A stretch of DNA of 64,000 nt from Clavelina lepadiformis (GCF_947623445.1 NC_135242.1:18910001-18974000), one strand, 5' to 3'. Shown: positions 47,572 through 60,315, counted from the first letter of the stretch. The notes: generated from the sequence alone by a model not told the origin. Program-made: numbers and translations.

Positions 47572-50500
47572 CTACGGCAGCTGGCAAGAACCTTCAATAA
47601 ACTTTTGGAACTCTTTCAGTTGATTGGTATCCGCGAATCCTACAATCCAACGGTCTTTCTTGCCATGGCGACGTACAGTAACATAACAAACACTGCATTT
47701 TGTCTCTGTTTCAAATTTCACAATGCTGTCGACAGAAGCTTCAGCGACAACTTGTTGCGTCACGACGAAAATATGACGATGTGATACAACAAGAGAAGAA
47801 AAGCTGCGATGATCCACCTCCAAAAAAAGAAAAAAATTTGTCAATATTTCATCACATCTGGGTAAATCAGAACGGCACTATACACTCGTCACTTGTCTAA
47901 ATCCAAATCTTTCTATATGTGCGTTCTCTTAACCTTATTGCGTACAATTGGTTATCAACGTACAGTATATCTAGGAAACCTCTCCACTGCTAGAGTCCTA
48001 CTCACTAAACAAAATCGACCAAAACTCAAATAATGAAGTAAAACATACAAATACAAGCGAAACCAATACCTATAAAAGAGTATCTAGGCTAAAAACAGTT
48101 TCCTAACCTGTTGCGAAATGCTCGCACGTATTGTATCAAGCCACTTGGTTACATCGTCATCTCGGGCGCGAAATTCGATAAAATGAGAATTGTGTAATAC
48201 AAGCCTGAAATCTGTGCTATTTCTCAGCGTACAGTGGAGGCAGTTCTGTAGGAATAGGCAGCAGTCCGGTTTTACAGAGGTTCTAAAAAGTAATGATTAT
48301 AGTTATAGTCTCACGTTTACCAAATAACACAAAATGCTACGATGTGTGAACGCGCATAAATGGCTGCATTATATATATCTAATTGACAAAGCTATGGTTA
48401 CAGCATTGAAAATATTCACTTGGACGAGTATTGGTAGAATATTCCATCTTCAACCACGCAGTATACTTCTACCCATTTTTGAAAGAGCTTGCCTTCTTTG
48501 CGTTTCAAATATCCACTTATGCCACCTAAGAATAACCACGTTGAGGTTAAAAATTCATCAGTGCTGTTACGACTGGAGTCATTTACTTGAGTTATTGGCT
48601 CATTGGTTTTCCCACAACTTGACTTGACTCGAGCCAAATGTCCTAAACGACTCGAATCACGTAATGACAGTTGCATTAGTATAAATTAACTTTTAGGTAA
48701 ACAAAAGGGACACTTTTCTAAAAAAAATTCGCTTCTTTGAAAAACATTATCAACCTATTTTGGAGACAATCATGCCATTGTAGTAACTACAGTAACTTCA
48801 AAGTGAAGGTCAAGACTAAAAACAGGTTGGCCTTAAATCAAAGAGTAGTTGTCAGTAAATATACTGGTGAAAGGATTTGTACTAGTATGTAGTGAATAAG
48901 CAGTTACTGCCATAAATAAGTGGCAAAAAAAACGATTTCATCGCTTACTTATGACGAAAATGGCGGTTCTTATCACGTCACAACAAAAGAAACGATAGCA
49001 GCCTACGGTACAATTTAGTCTTGGTTGTTGCCTCTAGTCTAGTCCGGTACCAGAAACTGCGGTAAAAACAAGAATGCTTCACCAGTTTACATACTGTCAT
49101 CTGTGACATCCCTATGCTAAAAATAAACATTACCTGCTACTAATCATCTACCTATGGAGACGTATTCGATACAAAACGCGTTAGCTACACTACTATAGCT
49201 AATACAAACCCCAGTCCTCAAGTAAATGGTTTTCACATTGTGACGCCATAATCACCGTCCTCTTTGTCATAATAGGAGGCAAAATTTGCGATATAATTTT
49301 GGCAATAACTGTTTAACCACTACGTATTATTAAAAATCCTTTCACCAGTATGTTTACTGACAATTAACTTCGAGAGTCGAGGAACAGTTTAAATTGATTA
49401 GACCTGACTTGAGTCAAAACTGAAATTGGCTTGACCTGACTCGAGTCAGAAAAAGTGACTTGGATTAAAGTCCTGGAATTTATATTTGCAACGCATGTTA
49501 TACACAGGAATCAAAACTAAAAATACTCTTCATACGTTTATAAAACTACCTAGTTAATGATTAGGTTACCTGGTATAGCACCTTTCCAGTTTACCACAAA
49601 ATGCATAGTAATGTTGCAATCTATGTAAGAAATACCAAGCTTCATGGCAATAAGGCGTTTTAACAGGTCTTCATGTTTTGAACAATCGATGACAAGTTTG
49701 AATGCCTGCAAAAAAAAACAAGATAGGTTGAAACATTTAACAGTACTTATTACTTTTTGCATGTATTGATGTATATTTCCTTATTCCAAACTTACCATAT
49801 CTTTCTTTTTATGATATGTATTAAATCCTTTTAAAGCAGCATCAATGATATTTTGTGTAAGCCCGGAATCAGCTGTATAGCAGTGTTGGCTTTGACTTGA
49901 ACCAGTCGAAATTGTAAATCCCTGTAAATGGGTAGATTTGTCAGGTAATATCAAAACCCAACTTCAAGTCCCAACCAATGAGAAAAATATAATACCTGTT
50001 TTCCAAACAAAAGATCAACGTTCATATCACTGTAGGAAACATGGGTCTCCCTTCTGTAAACATCCTTAGAATATCGCATGAAATAAACATATTCATCTGT
50101 AATCAAGAGTGCCATCTGCTGAAATGGAATCTTCGCTGCCTAAAATATATTTGCATATCATTGAAACCTGTCAGGAACTTCATTGTTTTTGACAGGTAGT
50201 TTATTATATTATTAACGCAGTAAACAGCAGTAAACGCAGCTTGCAAACAAACCTGATATTTCATGCATATTTATGATATTTGATGATTTACCGATTTGAA
50301 GTACGATAACCATAGATTAAACTAAGCAGGAAATATATTTCAAAAATACTTCACCAATAACATGCTTTCATCTTCAGACTCCATAATTTCTAGCATAAAA
50401 TGAAGACGAAGGTTATTGTCCAGTTTTAAGATTGATGCTTTTTTGTCAATCTGACTTTTATCTTCATTAAGTTCATTCATGCTGCACTGTGGAGCAGAGA

Positions 50501-53500
50501 CGATCACAAAATTATCATTACTGTCTCCATCGGCCTCATTTAGATGATTTAGATGAGTCAAAGGATGGCTATCAAACAATTCTGAGTCTACTGCATCAGA
50601 AGACAGGGAGCGCGACGTAGTAGGTGAAATGTCATTTTCATTTTGCCTGTGACTTACACGAGGCAAAGATGGAGAATCATCACCAATCTTTTCATTTTGG
50701 CCTGGGGACTTTAAATCATAAATTGAATCACAGTGGGGTTCTGAAATAAAATCAGAGTCCAATAAATAATGGGTACTATTGGTTGCAGGTTTATTATTTG
50801 ACTTCTCCAACATAAGTGATCCAGTATAAACTCCAGTGAGCGAATGTACTGCATCTGAGGACAAACTAGAAGACTGTGTGCTTAAAGACATGAAAGAAGA
50901 ACGTTCCTGTAAGTCTTCTATTGAATTGGATTCAATTTTGATGGAACTGAGGTCACCAGAAACCATTTTTTGAGTTTCCAGAGTGTGTTGAACAGTATCT
51001 GTGATTGGAAACAAAGAGCATTGCTCTAGGAACAATTCATTATTTGCCTCCGACGTTGTTGCTTCACCAACAGCAGTTGTCAGTTGGTAGTCAACAGAAT
51101 CACGACACTGGTCAAATGCTTTTCTAGTACTTAAATTCACATTACCGCGCTCTTGACATATTTTTCCTTTGTCCACAGCAGTTATACAACTTGACTTTAG
51201 CAAAGAATTTGACTGTGTCATTTCAATCTTACAAGAAAGTTTGGCAGCAGATATAGATTCATCAGTTGCAGTTGAAGATGCCATATTGCAATAATTTGCT
51301 TCATTACTGTTATCAGCTTGACCTCTGTTATTAGTTAACGGTATCACTTTACTATTGCACAATGGGTCACTGAAGTTTGGTGATATGGTTAAAGGTAAGG
51401 ACAACTCTGGTGACGTACTTATCAAAGAGCCATTACGTTTGCAAATTACCGGTAAAACTTCTTTATTACCAGAATGTTCATATAACAAACTGCTGCCTCT
51501 TAATTTTGGGGAGACACTTGATACAGATGGGGCCACACATGTATTCTCAGATGAGGTACTGGAACTGGCTGTGGAAATATGTCTTCCCTTTGAAATACTG
51601 CATTTCTTACGAAAATTTTTGTGGACGACTTCAATGGGAGTATCGACAACCAATACATGCAAGTCATGCCTTCTTAAACTACTCGTAGAATATTGCATAG
51701 CTACTCCTTCCCAGGGCTTCTCATATACGGAATGGTCAATATCAAAAGGGTTTAGCCTTGTAGCAAGTGAGACATTGTCTTCATTAATGCTGTGCATGGA
51801 TGAATTGAATATTGGTGTACATTTTCTTCCACTTTGATTTGCGTTAGTAGATTTAGCAACAATGACATCTTTAGTATGAGATACTGAGAGAGATGCACCA
51901 AGCTGCATATCATCAGCTTCACGAAATTCATGGCTAACATTACCATTTTCTACCAGCGTTGGATTTGATAGCGGTAATTCACCTTTATTAACATGGATAT
52001 TGGCATATGTTTTAAATTCTTTCAATGGAACACTTTTATTTTCCACTTTGTCCTCTTTTATTGAAACTAAGCTTGAAGCGTTCTGCCAAAGCTTATGTAA
52101 AGACTGTGTAACCATTTTACTGCTGCTGGTGAGAGATTCTGTGCCAATATACACAGAGGATCCCTTGTTTGATTTTGGTTTTTGGGGAATACCAGGTATG
52201 CCATTTGTTGTTTGTAGAAACTTTGGATGGACAACTGCAATGTCAAGATGACGCTGATTCTGAAATATGCACGAATTTGAAGACAACATGAAAAAATTGC
52301 ATAACAAGTAGAACTGTTGAATTCATTAGTTTATTATATTAAGTATAACTTTTACATTCCACTCACAATATCAAGAGAAAAAGAAATGCATTCCAAACCG
52401 CAAAGCAAACTTTGGATTAATTCATTCTGAAACAAATCAAAACAAATACCATCAAGAAAAATACCTAGAAACATTTTTCGACTAATGATAATGTTTACAG
52501 TATGTTGTGTTATTTTACATTGCAAAGATCAAAATTAAAATTCAGATATTTACTTAATAACTTTTAATACTTTGTCAAACAAAATTGCTTATTCAGATGA
52601 GTAATACTTAGTCAGCACAAAAGCTTACCGTGGATGAAGAAACATGACTCCATCTAAAACCAGCAAAGTCCAAGAAATATTAATAATATACACGTATGTA
52701 TATACATATATAACATCTAGTTATAATGATAAGACTAGAATACCAACTGCAGTTTAACGAATTAAAGCTTTTAAAGACGATAAATAATGCAATTGGTCAA
52801 GATTACAATTATTGTGCTAATAACAATAAATCGTTTTGTATAATGAAATGAAAGCCTAATTTAGAGAAGTTCTTACGTGCAGTAGTATGGCAGAATCATG
52901 TCCAGGTTTTGTTTTGCACTTGCCAATACACTTTCAAGAAAGCCATCATTCAGTGTTATATACAGCCAAGCACGACCTTAGTATTGTATAAAGAGGTCAA
53001 TAAAGCTTTTTACTTCTAATTACGGCTGTAAAGATTGTTAGACCATCAAATTTTCAATACATGCTGGTTTAACTTTTAATAGTATCAGCTGCTAATTGCA
53101 TACATACTCATATAACCAACAACAATTTCACATCAACATGGTACAAAATTATTTGAGACAGACTAACTTTTTCCAAGTTGGGAAACTACGTTGGTCAAAT
53201 GTTCAATCTTATAAACAGCATCACGAGGCATGAAGTTTTTCATCGCCTTCCAATAACCACCATGGTAATTCCTTAACCTACAACAAAATACATCAAAACA
53301 GGACAATTTACTGGTTGCTATAAAACGCATCTTGTTCATTGACATCGATTTCTTAAAAATAAAGCAGCAGTGATAAGCATAATAAAAAGTCTGATTGAAG
53401 CTTGTGGTCATTCTTACCCATAAACAAATATTTCCTCTAAACATCTAAGCAAAGGCAAAACACAGTGATCTTCAGCAGTAAACGAGACTTCAGAAGTATT

Positions 53501-54875
53501 TTGTGAAAGTTCTTGATGTATCTATGAATAAAGTTCAGCATGAAAATTGTGAAACTTGGTTGTAAAATATACACCAATGCATTAGAACAGTGGTTCTTGA
53601 TTGATTTGGTAGCCCGCCTCCCTTGCAGAAGGAAAAATCGTTTTCACACATCTTGCACCATTTATGTAAAGTTTTAATGGGATAATTTTGATATTATCGT
53701 CTGCACAGAAATAGTCCCAAATAATTGAGAAGCACCAGACTGAAAGCACAAAGAAATGAAAAGGGTGATAAATATATATTCGAAAAGTTTCAATACTTAG
53801 TTAAATGGACACAGTTATTTAAGACTTATCCCATCCCTAGTTATCATATTATAATGTGGGCCGCACCAACAAATCAAAGATAAGCTTAGCAAAGTCATTT
53901 AAAAAAGATTGTTCTTATTTTCTTGTGCAGTTCCGAGCATGAATATGTTGTTGCCGTCTAACGTCAACATAAATGCATCAATAAATGTAGTGCCAAAATT
54001 TACGCCACTTTAACATAATCCTTATAATAAAAAACCTAGAGCAAAATGGCAATTCTGTAACAGAAAATTGGCGCATTATACAAACTTTCCAGTAGGGGTT
54101 GTTGACAATATTTTCTGCGTTTTACAGAAATTGAAGTAACCATTGGAAAACAGGAACGGTAATATTCACAAGCTTTAACCGACAAGAAAACTGAAATTAT
54201 CTTGAACACAATTAACCAGACAAGCTCATTTAATATCAGATTTATGAGATGGTGGTCGGCCAATTCAACTTACAGATGGTTCAACAAAAGACAATTAAAC
54301 CCAAGCACTATCCAACGCACTGATGTTGGTTGGGTTGCCCTTGTTTTAAACATCCTTGGTTAAATTGACCTAGAACCTTATAAAGTTAGTAATTAGCTAA
54401 TCATGTTACAAGATTATAGATCATACACCGTAAGCTACCTTTGCTGTTGACTCATAGATCATTCTTAAAAATTCACATTGCTTATTATGACATCACAATT
54501 AATCGTGCCACTTGTATAAAAAAAATGGTGTAGCAATGCTTGGTGCTGTAGGTTGCCCTAGGAATTTTCGAGAGCCGCATGCAACTCGCGAGTTTGACAC
54601 CTCTGGTCTGCATTACAACAGTTAAACCTTGGTCTTGACGGGCCACATGAACTAAGGTGGCAGACCACATTTGGCCTGCAGTCCTGGAGTTTGGTTCCTG
54701 TGATTCAGGACATTTCACACGAATCAACTCAAGTCATTGCAACACTGTTTTATTTAGGTTGAAGAAGCTTTTGAAAAACCTATTGTATTCGAGCAAGTTT
54801 AGAAAAATGTGTACTTACAATTTTTATTGCTTTAGAAAGCTTTTCAATGCACTGTGCAGGCTGTGACTCATCCAT
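47572..54875 (-). CDS. PLEKHM2: PLEKHM2 (SKIP) homologue, RUN and PH domain protein
   Basis: In vertebrates an Arl8 effector on lysosomes that recruits kinesin-1. Thirteen exons: 54875-54819, 53521-53418, 53277-53168, 52976-52877, 52653-52629, 52426-52367, 52259-50355, 50139-49996, 49921-49796, 49705-49570, 48525-48420, 48282-48108, 47817-47572, about 1097 residues (human 1019). The RUN domain covers exons 1-6 (LLRCLEEIFVYGLRNYHGGY, SRAWLYITLNDGFLES, LLCGLECISFSLDI). Exon 7 (635 residues) is Ser-rich and disordered and keeps an NPFDID motif. Exons 8-10 match the PLEKHM2 middle domain (MALLITDEYVYFMRY). Exons 11-12 form the PH domain (GYLKRKEGKLFQKWVEVYCV). The last exon matches the PLEKHM2 C-terminus. 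The first exon was found through MDESQPAQCIEKLSKAIKI and its GTAAGT donor. All twelve junctions are in phase. Exon 5 has only 25 bases. Confidence 0.95.
48849..49363. mobile_element. Inverted-repeat MITE (about 515 bp) in PLEKHM2 intron 10
   Basis: The ends TTGTCAGTAAATATACTGGT and its inverted partner (ending GTATGTTTACTGACAA) open terminal inverted repeats of about 120 bp, including GGTGAAAGGATTT and a GCAGTTACTGCC/GCAATAACTG pair. No open frame. A diverged relative sits at 37600-38032. Superfamily not determined; no target duplication is clear. Confidence 0.8.
53588..53738. mobile_element. Possible degenerate hAT element in PLEKHM2 intron 1
   Basis: A hAT-like left end CAGTGGTTCTTGATT is clear. 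A matching right end is only hinted at (TTGAGAAGCACCAG near 53725), and no 8-bp duplication is kept. Confidence 0.4.
54520..54705. mobile_element. hAT end fragments in PLEKHM2 intron 1
   Basis: CGCGAGTTTGACACCTCTG (ending 54605), with CCGCATGCAACT before it, is the typical terminus of a hAT subfamily whose ends read CAGAGGTGTCAAACTC. About 30 bases on, a second degraded end is suggested by GGCCTGCAGTCCTGGAGTTT. Probably two relic pieces; no coding part. Confidence 0.45.
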
Positions 54876-55162
54876 AGAGAATAAGTACATATGATTCAAT
54901 CATCGATAACGTTACAAACTTCAACAATCCTTTTCATGGTTATAGCCAAGTTCATAAAGTTATCTTTATAAAATGTGTTTATATTTATAAAGACATTTTC
55001 AAAACATAATCTATTAAACTAAAACAAACCCAAAAGTTTCAGCTTATAGGATATGACAAATTAATTAATTTTAATACATTAAATGAAAGTTCAGAGTAAT
55101 ATGGCAAACATAAACCTTACGTGTACCATATTGAACTATAAATGCAACAAAGACTGTTCTTT
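54876..55162. other. Upstream of PLEKHM2, nothing recognised
   Basis: Should contain the 5' UTR or promoter of the minus-strand PLEKHM2 gene. No motif fixes a transcription start. Confidence 0.4.
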
Positions 55163-55246
55163 TCATAATTTATAAACCCTCGCAATGCTAAGTGTAACAC
55201 ACACAATGTGAGACTCATTAACAATAAGGCCTAATTTTTCATCTTC
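55163..55246 (-). pseudogene. Possible decayed relative of the cysteine-rich exon at 55840-55941
   Basis: After a CAG at the 5' side, the stretch starts with the same GAAGATGAAAAA as the upstream candidate exon and shares further scattered bases (ATGAGTCT, GTTACACTT). Translated it gives EDEKLGLIVNES and keeps only one cysteine. Similarity is modest and could be chance. Confidence 0.25.
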
Positions 55247-55839
55247 CTGACAATTCATAATAACCAAACAAAAAACAAAGTGATCTTTCAAGTAACGCTC
55301 AACCTTTTGTCTTGGTGGGCTTTTTTCTATCATGAAAGCAATTGCGATCCCACCAATGTTTCTGAGTGTAAACTCATGTAGCAAAATTTACTTTCAAAAT
55401 TATGAACTGCTTCTTAAGATTTTGACAAAACAAAGGAAAACATGTTTGAGCACAATTTCTCTTACCAAAGAAAACCTTTGAACAATTATATATCATGAAG
55501 TAAGCCAACTGTACAGAATGTTATAGAATAAGCCAATAATTCTAAAACAAAAAGGTTTCAAGAGTTGGAGTTCACCTTGAGCTAATTGCCACCGATATTT
55601 GATTGATTTGGTCTGACCTCTCTTTTTAAAGCGAAAACGTTTCTATCTCTTTTTTTTGTCAGATTTTTATAGTAAGACAACAAAAATGCCAAAAGATACA
55701 AACTGTAGTTATAACACGGAAAACTCTATTTCTAAATTGACTTACCCTTAAACAGTATCCTAATGGTAAAAACCTTTATTATATCTTATATGACTACAAA
55801 CCTTCCTCATAAAGTAAAGCAAGTTAGCTCAAAATATTT

Positions 55840-55941
55840 TTATTTGGTGAAGATCAGTCCGGGCCCAGGATCATCACAGTTGAAAGTGTGGCACGTGTAA
55901 GCACAAGATTCACCGTACAGCCGAAGTTTTTCATCTTCACA
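55840..55941 (-). CDS. Candidate terminal exon of an unrecognised cysteine-rich protein
   Basis: On the minus strand an ATAAATCAG acceptor (55950-55942) is followed by 33 codons and a TAA. The peptide begins CEDEKLRLYGESCAYTCHTF and ends CDDPGPGLIFTK after one Asn. Cysteines sit at positions 1, 13, 17 and 22, a compact secreted-domain-like spacing. I do not recognise the family. No upstream exon could be joined with confidence, so this is a single-exon guess from composition and splice site. Confidence 0.35.
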   Translation of the reverse strand, partial: CEDEKLRLYGESCAYTCHTFNCDDPGPGLIFTK

Positions 55942-57180
55942 CTGATTTATAATGAATAAACCAGAAAAATTGATTGATTGAACGCCAATTTATAATAAAT
56001 TAACAAACAATTGAGGCTTCAGTGTACACCAAGATTTGCATCTTTGCCTCCATGAGTTATCGTCAAAAACAGCCATTCTTTCTAGTTGGGATCAGACCAA
56101 GCGCAGAACTAAAAAGCAATTGAATTGTCCTGAATGCCTTGCCTAAGTGCCAGACTACAATTTGGCATAGGCGCACTCAATACTGTTTTTCACTTTAGGT
56201 GTGTAATTTTACGCTTAATGATTTGACATGTGGAACATCTATGCACTCAATTTTTAATTGATTTGGAGACTGAATTGGTCAAACTGTATACATTACTATG
56301 TAACTGCGAACCTAAGAACGCACTTCAACTGCATCCAAACATTTTTGACACACCCGCACATGTAATTTTTGGTTGTTTGGCGCAGGCTAGATCTTGCTGA
56401 AAACGGCCCAACTGCATTGTACCAATAGCACAATTACAATCACCATTGTCAGATTATAAACAGTCGGACAGACAACAACAGAAACAAAAATTTCATACCA
56501 GTTGACTGAACCTGGACTACATTTCGTACCTGCACTTCTAGTGCGCACTCACAGGCTACCAAATGATGGGCCTGTATCGAAAGCTTGCTTTTTAGCATAG
56601 GTAAATTTACGCTAAATAAATTAGTGTCTATGTTTTACACCACGCTAGTATTAAAACTGTAATTATTTTCTTCTGCAACTAATTCCTATTTTAATAAATG
56701 GAGTTGATTATAAAACCAGTGGCGTCGACCTGCTCATCCATGCCACTGCCACTGTCAAGTTACAACTGTCAAGAGCTGAAGCTAAGGGAATTTCACCGAA
56801 CTTGCAGCAGTCTTTGTATGCATGTTTCTTGTGACGCCACACCAGAAGCTGACATTTAGGTCAGTGGCGTAACGATATTTTCTCCATCGCCATGTTGGAG
56901 ATCTCCGGCGGATCATAAAAACTTTCTCTGTCAGCTTGTTTGCTAAAAAATTGCTATAAGTCATGCGAAAACGCATAAAAACCATGACCATAATTCATTA
57001 AATGCCTGCAAAATTCAGCTAATTGCACATAATTGTGCTCATTAATGCATATAAATTGCGTCACTGCATATAAAATCCTGACTGACTCCACCTGAATGAG
57101 AATGAATAAAAAGGAACAATATCAATCGAAAGATTTAAAGAGCACAAAACTAATATAGCAAACTCCAAAAGAAATTGGTG
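55942..57180. other. Intergenic sequence, nothing firm
   Basis: Should hold the 5' exons of the cysteine-rich candidate if that gene is real. Two copies of a CAGTGGCGT motif (about 56719 and 56862) in the same orientation may be transposon ends, but no element could be bounded. Confidence 0.35.
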
Positions 57181-57309
57181 TAGATCCAGATTGGAAAGTT
57201 TGCTAAGTGCATGGAGGATGAAATTTAATTGAGCGTATAATGGCTTTTGTTTGATCTTGTTGCGAGGGGGATTTCTCACAAAAATAGCAAACTTTCCAAT
57301 CTGGATGTA
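57181..57309. repeat. Inverted repeat, 25-base arms with 79-base loop
   Basis: TAGATCCAGATTGGAAAGTT plus TGCTA (57181-57205) is matched by its reverse complement at 57285-57309 with one mismatch. The loop has no open frame. It may be a very short MITE remnant or a hairpin RNA precursor. Confidence 0.85.
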
Positions 57310-58189
57310 GATTGCGTAGACCATCTGAAAAAGCTTTTCCTTGAAAGTTTGTTTTAAAAGGACCTCAAGGCGTCAACCTAACCATGCAGGTCTTTAGTAC
57401 GGAGATTTACAAATTTTGCTAATGAAGTGCATGACTATTTCCCCGTGATGCAGCCTGTTGTTAAACTAAACATAAGCGGTTAGATTAGGAGAATGGGTAT
57501 ACAAAAAGTTGACTTTAGCTATTTAAGCTTTTATTGGAGTCAATTTAGATTAGAAAGTTCATTTAGGTTAGGTTACTATGATCAGGCCTATCATATTTTT
57601 GTGATTGAAAACCGGGACGCTTCAGAATAACGAGCCTTATCAGATAAATGTGGTTCATATTTTACTAGAAGTATGGAACTATTTTAGATTCCTATCGTCA
57701 GGTACAGCTAAAGTAGTAAGACACCAAGAAAAACCAAAACAATGTATTTTACTAGGAAACAAAACAATGTTCAAGCATTTGTAAATTTACATAGTCGTCC
57801 AATCATAATTTTCTGTAAACAATACCTTCTTTAAGAAGTCATTATTCGATTTTATTTCAAAATCACAGCAGGAAAAGTGAGTATTATTTTTGCAGGTGAT
57901 AAGGGCTTTCACATTCAAATGGTTTTTGCCGAAGGAAATGCAAACAAGTATTGATACGAAATAAGTTCTTTCAATAACCTAACTGCGAAAAGAACACCAC
58001 CTCCTACTGGCCTACTATTGCTGAACTAGCGCTAACAATCAACCCACTACTGGACCAATTACCCGCTACAATGACGTAACAATTACTTTCAAATTTAATA
58101 TAACGAAACAAGAACACGCATCAGGCATCACTCTTCAGCAAGTTAGCTAAACAGACCAATCACAGAATACTAATATTCATGTAGTGTAG

Positions 58190-58312
58190 GGCAATGCTGG
58201 CTGACTAAATACCAAAGCGGGACTTTTTGGTTGACTGACCGGGGCGCCGGGACAAAGCCTTAAAAACCGGGACTGTCCAGGCTAAAACAGGACGTATGGT
58301 AATCCTCACTAT
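58190..58312. mobile_element. Fragment of a DNA transposon with CCGGGAC repeats
   Basis: The stretch repeats the motifs GCGGGACTTTTTGGTTGACT, CGCCGGGACAAAGCC and AACCGGGACTGTCC, then ends ACAGGACGTATGGTAATCC. This pattern of GGGAC repeats leading into a GTATGGTAA-like end recurs at transposon termini in many animal genomes. The other end could not be found; a lone AAAACCGGGACGC near 57609 may belong to it. Confidence 0.4.
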
Positions 58313-59086
58313 GTTATAACTTTAAAGTTAGGTTAACAAGAAACTGTGAAAAGTAGTTTCGAACGCACCATTTTTTCCGGTGATATAGGCTAGTGGCAGC
58401 GGTTACCTTTTGCTAAACATCGACCACAGTCCAAACGCCCCTGGGAATTTCCCTAATACAAAAGTGTGTAATGTATACAAAGTGTTGATTCATAGAAAAC
58501 TAACATCCATACCTAAGTTGTTTTTTAAGATTAAGTTGTGTCATACACTACTATAAGACTTTTATAGTTGTCTGTGGTTGTGTGAAGGCGCTCGGGTGTT
58601 TTCTGTTTTGTCACGGTTGAGTGCGACAACTTTTTTCACAGCTGATGTACAGTGGTATTGTACATTATGTTAGCAGCATGAGCTAGTTTCCGATCAATTT
58701 CCTTTTTTAAATCACTGATGTTGAAAACAACGGAGATTTAAAAAGCTTCATCGCTCGTTTTCCCGTTTTTGTTCTCGTTATTTTTTAATAATTCAAAGAA
58801 ATTTTCACTTCGGCACATTTTCGAAAATCAATTGCATTTGCATATTGCAAGTTTGGATGGAATTGCGTCTAACTCTAGCCTAATAAATGTTATGAAATTT
58901 CATGGAAACCGATGTTGAAGAGTTTTGTTTAGGTCACACCTGCCACGAATGATCAATAAAAAAGTAGAGTATCAAGAACCTTCTAAAATTATAGATTCTG
59001 TAATTAGTATATAATATAGACAGTTAGACACCCACATTCACTAATTTCATAGGCTATTATTCATTTTCAAACATATTTCGCTTAAA

Positions 59087-59843
59087 GCGAGGGGCAAGTC
59101 CAAAAACAAGTTAATCTTATATGAAAGAACACTAGTAACTGAACATTCTGGTAAAATATTTTTGAAAAATAATTCGTGGTTAGGTAGTAATTATCGGCAA
59201 AAGAATATCACAAAAAGTCTCAGTTTTTGGCCTTCGTTGTGACGTTGATGAAGACTCTTCTAATGTCATAGATTAGTCAAGTTGCTTAACAACATGCTGC
59301 TGCTGTTGCTCTCATTGCGCGGTAGTCAACTGAAGTCAGAAGTGTAGGTCAAAGGAGTTTAGTCTATGTTCAATTAGGTGATGTGATGCATTGTAATTGA
59401 ATAAATTGCCATTGTTTTAAACATAAAAAATCCGGTTATAATCCAGCCCAACCATTTGCGTCCGTGAAGTTAGGGTATCCTTTGGACCGCATAGGCTACC
59501 CGTCAAACCGGTAGTGTACCGGTTGCCGTTGTTGGGCTATAGTCTGTTACCTATCAAGCTATTGACAGTTAGGGCAACCTATACAGCTGTAACAGATACA
59601 TACGTGACATACAGTAGGTAGGCCTACTGTGTTGCTAAACTTATGAATTTGCGAATGTTAGGTGCGATTACCTATGACATCACAAGAGCTTTCATCTACT
59701 TCACAATTAAAGCCAATTTTGTGATTTTCTTTTGCTTATAATTACCTAACCAAGAATTATTTTTCAAAACTGTTTCACCAGAATATTCAGTGAGTAGTGT
59801 TCTTTCATATAAGATTGGACTTATTTTTGGACTTGCTCCTCAC
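59087..59843. mobile_element. Long terminal-inverted-repeat element (about 757 bp)
   Basis: About 140 bp at the left end (GGGGCAAGTCCAAAAACAAG, then CTTATATGAAAGAACAC, ACATTCTGGTAAAA, GGTTAGGTA) is repeated inverted at the right end (finishing TTGGACTTGCTCCTCAC). The arms differ at scattered sites. The centre has no open frame, so it is non-autonomous. It differs in sequence from the two MITEs at 37600 and 48849 but has a similar build. Confidence 0.85.
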
Positions 59844-60300
59844 TTCAAGTACATAGTAATAATAAAAAGGCAACGTGAAGCAATCACAAGCGCTAGTAAA
59901 ACGTCGAATGATCGTTGTAACGAATAAAATTAGTCTCAAAGAAGTCAAAAGCATATATTTTTATATTCAAGCACTTTTATCCATATTTCTTGCATTGACA
60001 AAGCTGTTTGTGCAAAAAAGCGACTAGCGGGTAACCTTTATAAAAGACCTAACCCTAATTATCCCACAAGTTCTTATAAACAATATTTACAAAAATATCT
60101 TTTTGTTAATATATCTGCGTTTGTTTCACCTAAATATTTGCGTAAGGTGAGTTGTTACTTAAAACATATCATTAAATATTGATTTTGTTGTACAATGTAC
60201 ATTGTGTTATACCGATGTACAATGCAGATAACTTTTTCGCAAATTTTATATTGAGACAGAAGTTTCAAGAAATGTGTATGTGCAGCTGCAAGCATGAAAA

Positions 60301-60315
60301 GGTTGAGAACCACTG
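60301..60315. mobile_element. Solo hAT right terminus
   Basis: GGTTGAGAACCACTG is identical to the right end of the 528-bp MITE at 38200-38727. No left end lies within the preceding 2 kb, so only the tail of an element remains, or its left part is unrecognisable. Confidence 0.6.

Noticed and set aside
52260..52307. Upstream methionine extension of the large PLEKHM2 exon
   Set aside because: The residues before NQRHLDIAVV are intron: a TTTCAG acceptor ends at 52260, and the preceding exon joins in phase with the RUN domain.
56719..56875. Two CAGTGGCGT motifs as ends of one hAT element
   Set aside because: They are in the same orientation, not inverted, and no 8-bp duplication is present.
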